In this document: positions 62,741-64,000 of the stretch, piece by piece
Numbering within the stretch: the stretch's first letter is position 1
Layout of the letters: every line of letters begins with the position of its first letter
Source of the DNA: Anoplopoma fimbria
Taxonomy: Eukaryota > Chordata > Actinopteri > Perciformes > Anoplopomatidae
Assembly: GCF_027596085.1 (NCBI RefSeq)
Contig: NC_072472.1
Location: 12,510,471 to 12,574,470, forward strand
Reading direction: 5' to 3'
Length of the DNA: 64,000 nt
Program-made: the position numbers and the translations under genes
The notes under the pieces: generated by a model
What the model saw: only the letters and a program-made list of their open reading frames with translations
Database searches by the model: none
Told to the model about the DNA's origin: nothing

Positions 62741-64000
62741 ATTATCTGTTTCTATCAGGAGAGACATATGCTCCTCTCAACTCTATCCTTGTCTGTAATG
62801 TGTTTAACATGCCGCCATACATAGCAATCAGGTGCAATTTCAAAGACATGCATTTGAATCATCTCCTCCAGACCATTTTTCAAAAAGCTGTCGTCAAGTA
62901 AGGGAAAGAAATAGCCCAGAGATAATGATGGGTGAATGAAAGTGAGATAAAATGAAAGGAGACCATTTTTGAAGACAAGGAATTTGTGAGAAATGGGATG
63001 TGGAAAGGTCATACGGTTGAAAGTCTTTCAACAGTTTCTTCTAGTTTCTGTCTGTCTGTATATCTTCTTAAACATAAAGTGAACAGACTTCAAGCTATTG
63101 ACAAGCATAGATAGCCCATGTATACATATACATGTGCCTAATGCGGTTGCAAAATGGGTTTCATTCATTTAAGTCATGTCAATTCGTCTCTGTTCTACAA
63201 ACAGATGAATGTGAAAAACTAAAAGGTCTCGTGCTAGTTAACACCATATTTTAGACTTAGATATCCATAAAAGAGTCTTAACCTATGACAGATGTCAAGA
63301 GTCAGTTGATAATGTCTCTTTTATTGCAAAGTTTGCAATTCCTCGAGATCACCATCCTGGCAATTTGATATAAAACCTTTCATGGCAGGCTTCCCTGAAG
63401 AACATTGACATACACTGAGATTTCATTACTGGAAACTGTCAGAAAGTCAAAGTCAAACCCACATGTCATTACAGCAGCGTCATCAATAATTTCCTTGACT
63501 TTGAGTATAATAGTCTCAAGGGTTCCTAAGAATATGGTGTGCTTTCACAGGGGCAAATGGTCTGTGCTATGCATGTTATACGATGTCACAATGATTGGAA
63601 TTGCTTCAACAAAAATGTAGGACTCAGCAATTTCAGTAGTCAGGCTTACATGTTGTAAAAAAAAAAAGAAGTTTTTTCACGCAGACTGGATATTTATAAT
63701 TCCTTTACTATAAACTCAAATTAAGCATGAGTTGAGCACATAATGAAAGCTTGACATATTGTAAGCTATAGAGTTAATCACACTGTCCCTTGTTCACATG
63801 AGGGTCAGGTAGTTTGTTTTGCCTCTCTTGTTTCATTCAAATGGACAAATGAAACAATGGACCTATAATAATAACCATAAGCAAACAGAAAAGATGATTG
63901 TTATATTTGTAACCATGTACTTTGGAAAACACAGCATAAACAGACATATTTGCACACTTTGCCATCTAATGTGCCTCAATTCACGTTCATAATCTTACAT
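62741..64000. other. unique non-coding DNA to the window end
   Basis: Short featureless frames and an A-run near 63,657-63,667. Nothing was recognised. Confidence 0.5.

Overview
The window reads as nuclear DNA of a ray-finned (teleost) fish, probably a percomorph. It is AT-rich and CpG-poor, has no dense or operon-like coding, and carries many long (CA)n/(GT)n arrays. It also holds dispersed repeats typical of teleosts: tRNA-derived SINEs with an L2-type tail, a TGGA-tailed SINE, short elements with TTAAAGG termini, a non-autonomous hAT-like element, an antisense L1-clade LINE 3' end and a probable solo LTR. No complete protein-coding gene, rRNA, functional tRNA or CRISPR is visible. The window is best read as intergenic or long-intron sequence.

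Layout. 0-10 kb: repeat-rich, with a SINE, several short DNA-element or SINE fragments and the L1 3' end. 10-15 kb: mostly unique sequence with one (TA)n array. 15.7-18.6 kb: a microsatellite cluster, including (TG)n-(G)n composites and a (TG)n/(CA)n inverted pair, plus a TTAA-CCC element-like end with an exon-like segment beside it. 20.2-21.0 kb: a hAT-like element. 23.1-23.4 kb: a CpG-dense patch in otherwise CpG-poor DNA. 26.8-27.2 kb and 37.0-37.7 kb: unique, regulatory-looking sequence. 29.5 kb: the most protein-like single reading frame (118 codons). 41.3-41.7 kb: a probable solo LTR. 43.8-45.4 kb: two copies of one TTAAAGG element. 48.1 and 52.1 kb: two exon-like segments whose splice phases match. 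52.9-53.3 kb: a full-length SINE with a doubled B box. 56.2-58.6 kb: two families of local, non-transposon-like duplications around a GC-rich unique block. 59-64 kb: two roughly 100-bp dinucleotide arrays, then unique sequence.

What works together. If there is a gene here, it runs on the + strand, with candidate internal exons at 48,056-48,160 and 52,125-52,213 in a very long intron landscape. The 29.5-kb frame has a stop and would belong to a different transcript. The conserved-looking blocks at 10, 27, 37, 56-58 and 62 kb are candidate enhancers. They rest on composition and visible transcription-factor cores only, because no alignment could be run. No previously undescribed biological system could be demonstrated. 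The most unusual structures are the cis-duplicated sequences at 56-58.6 kb and the phase-compatible exon pair.
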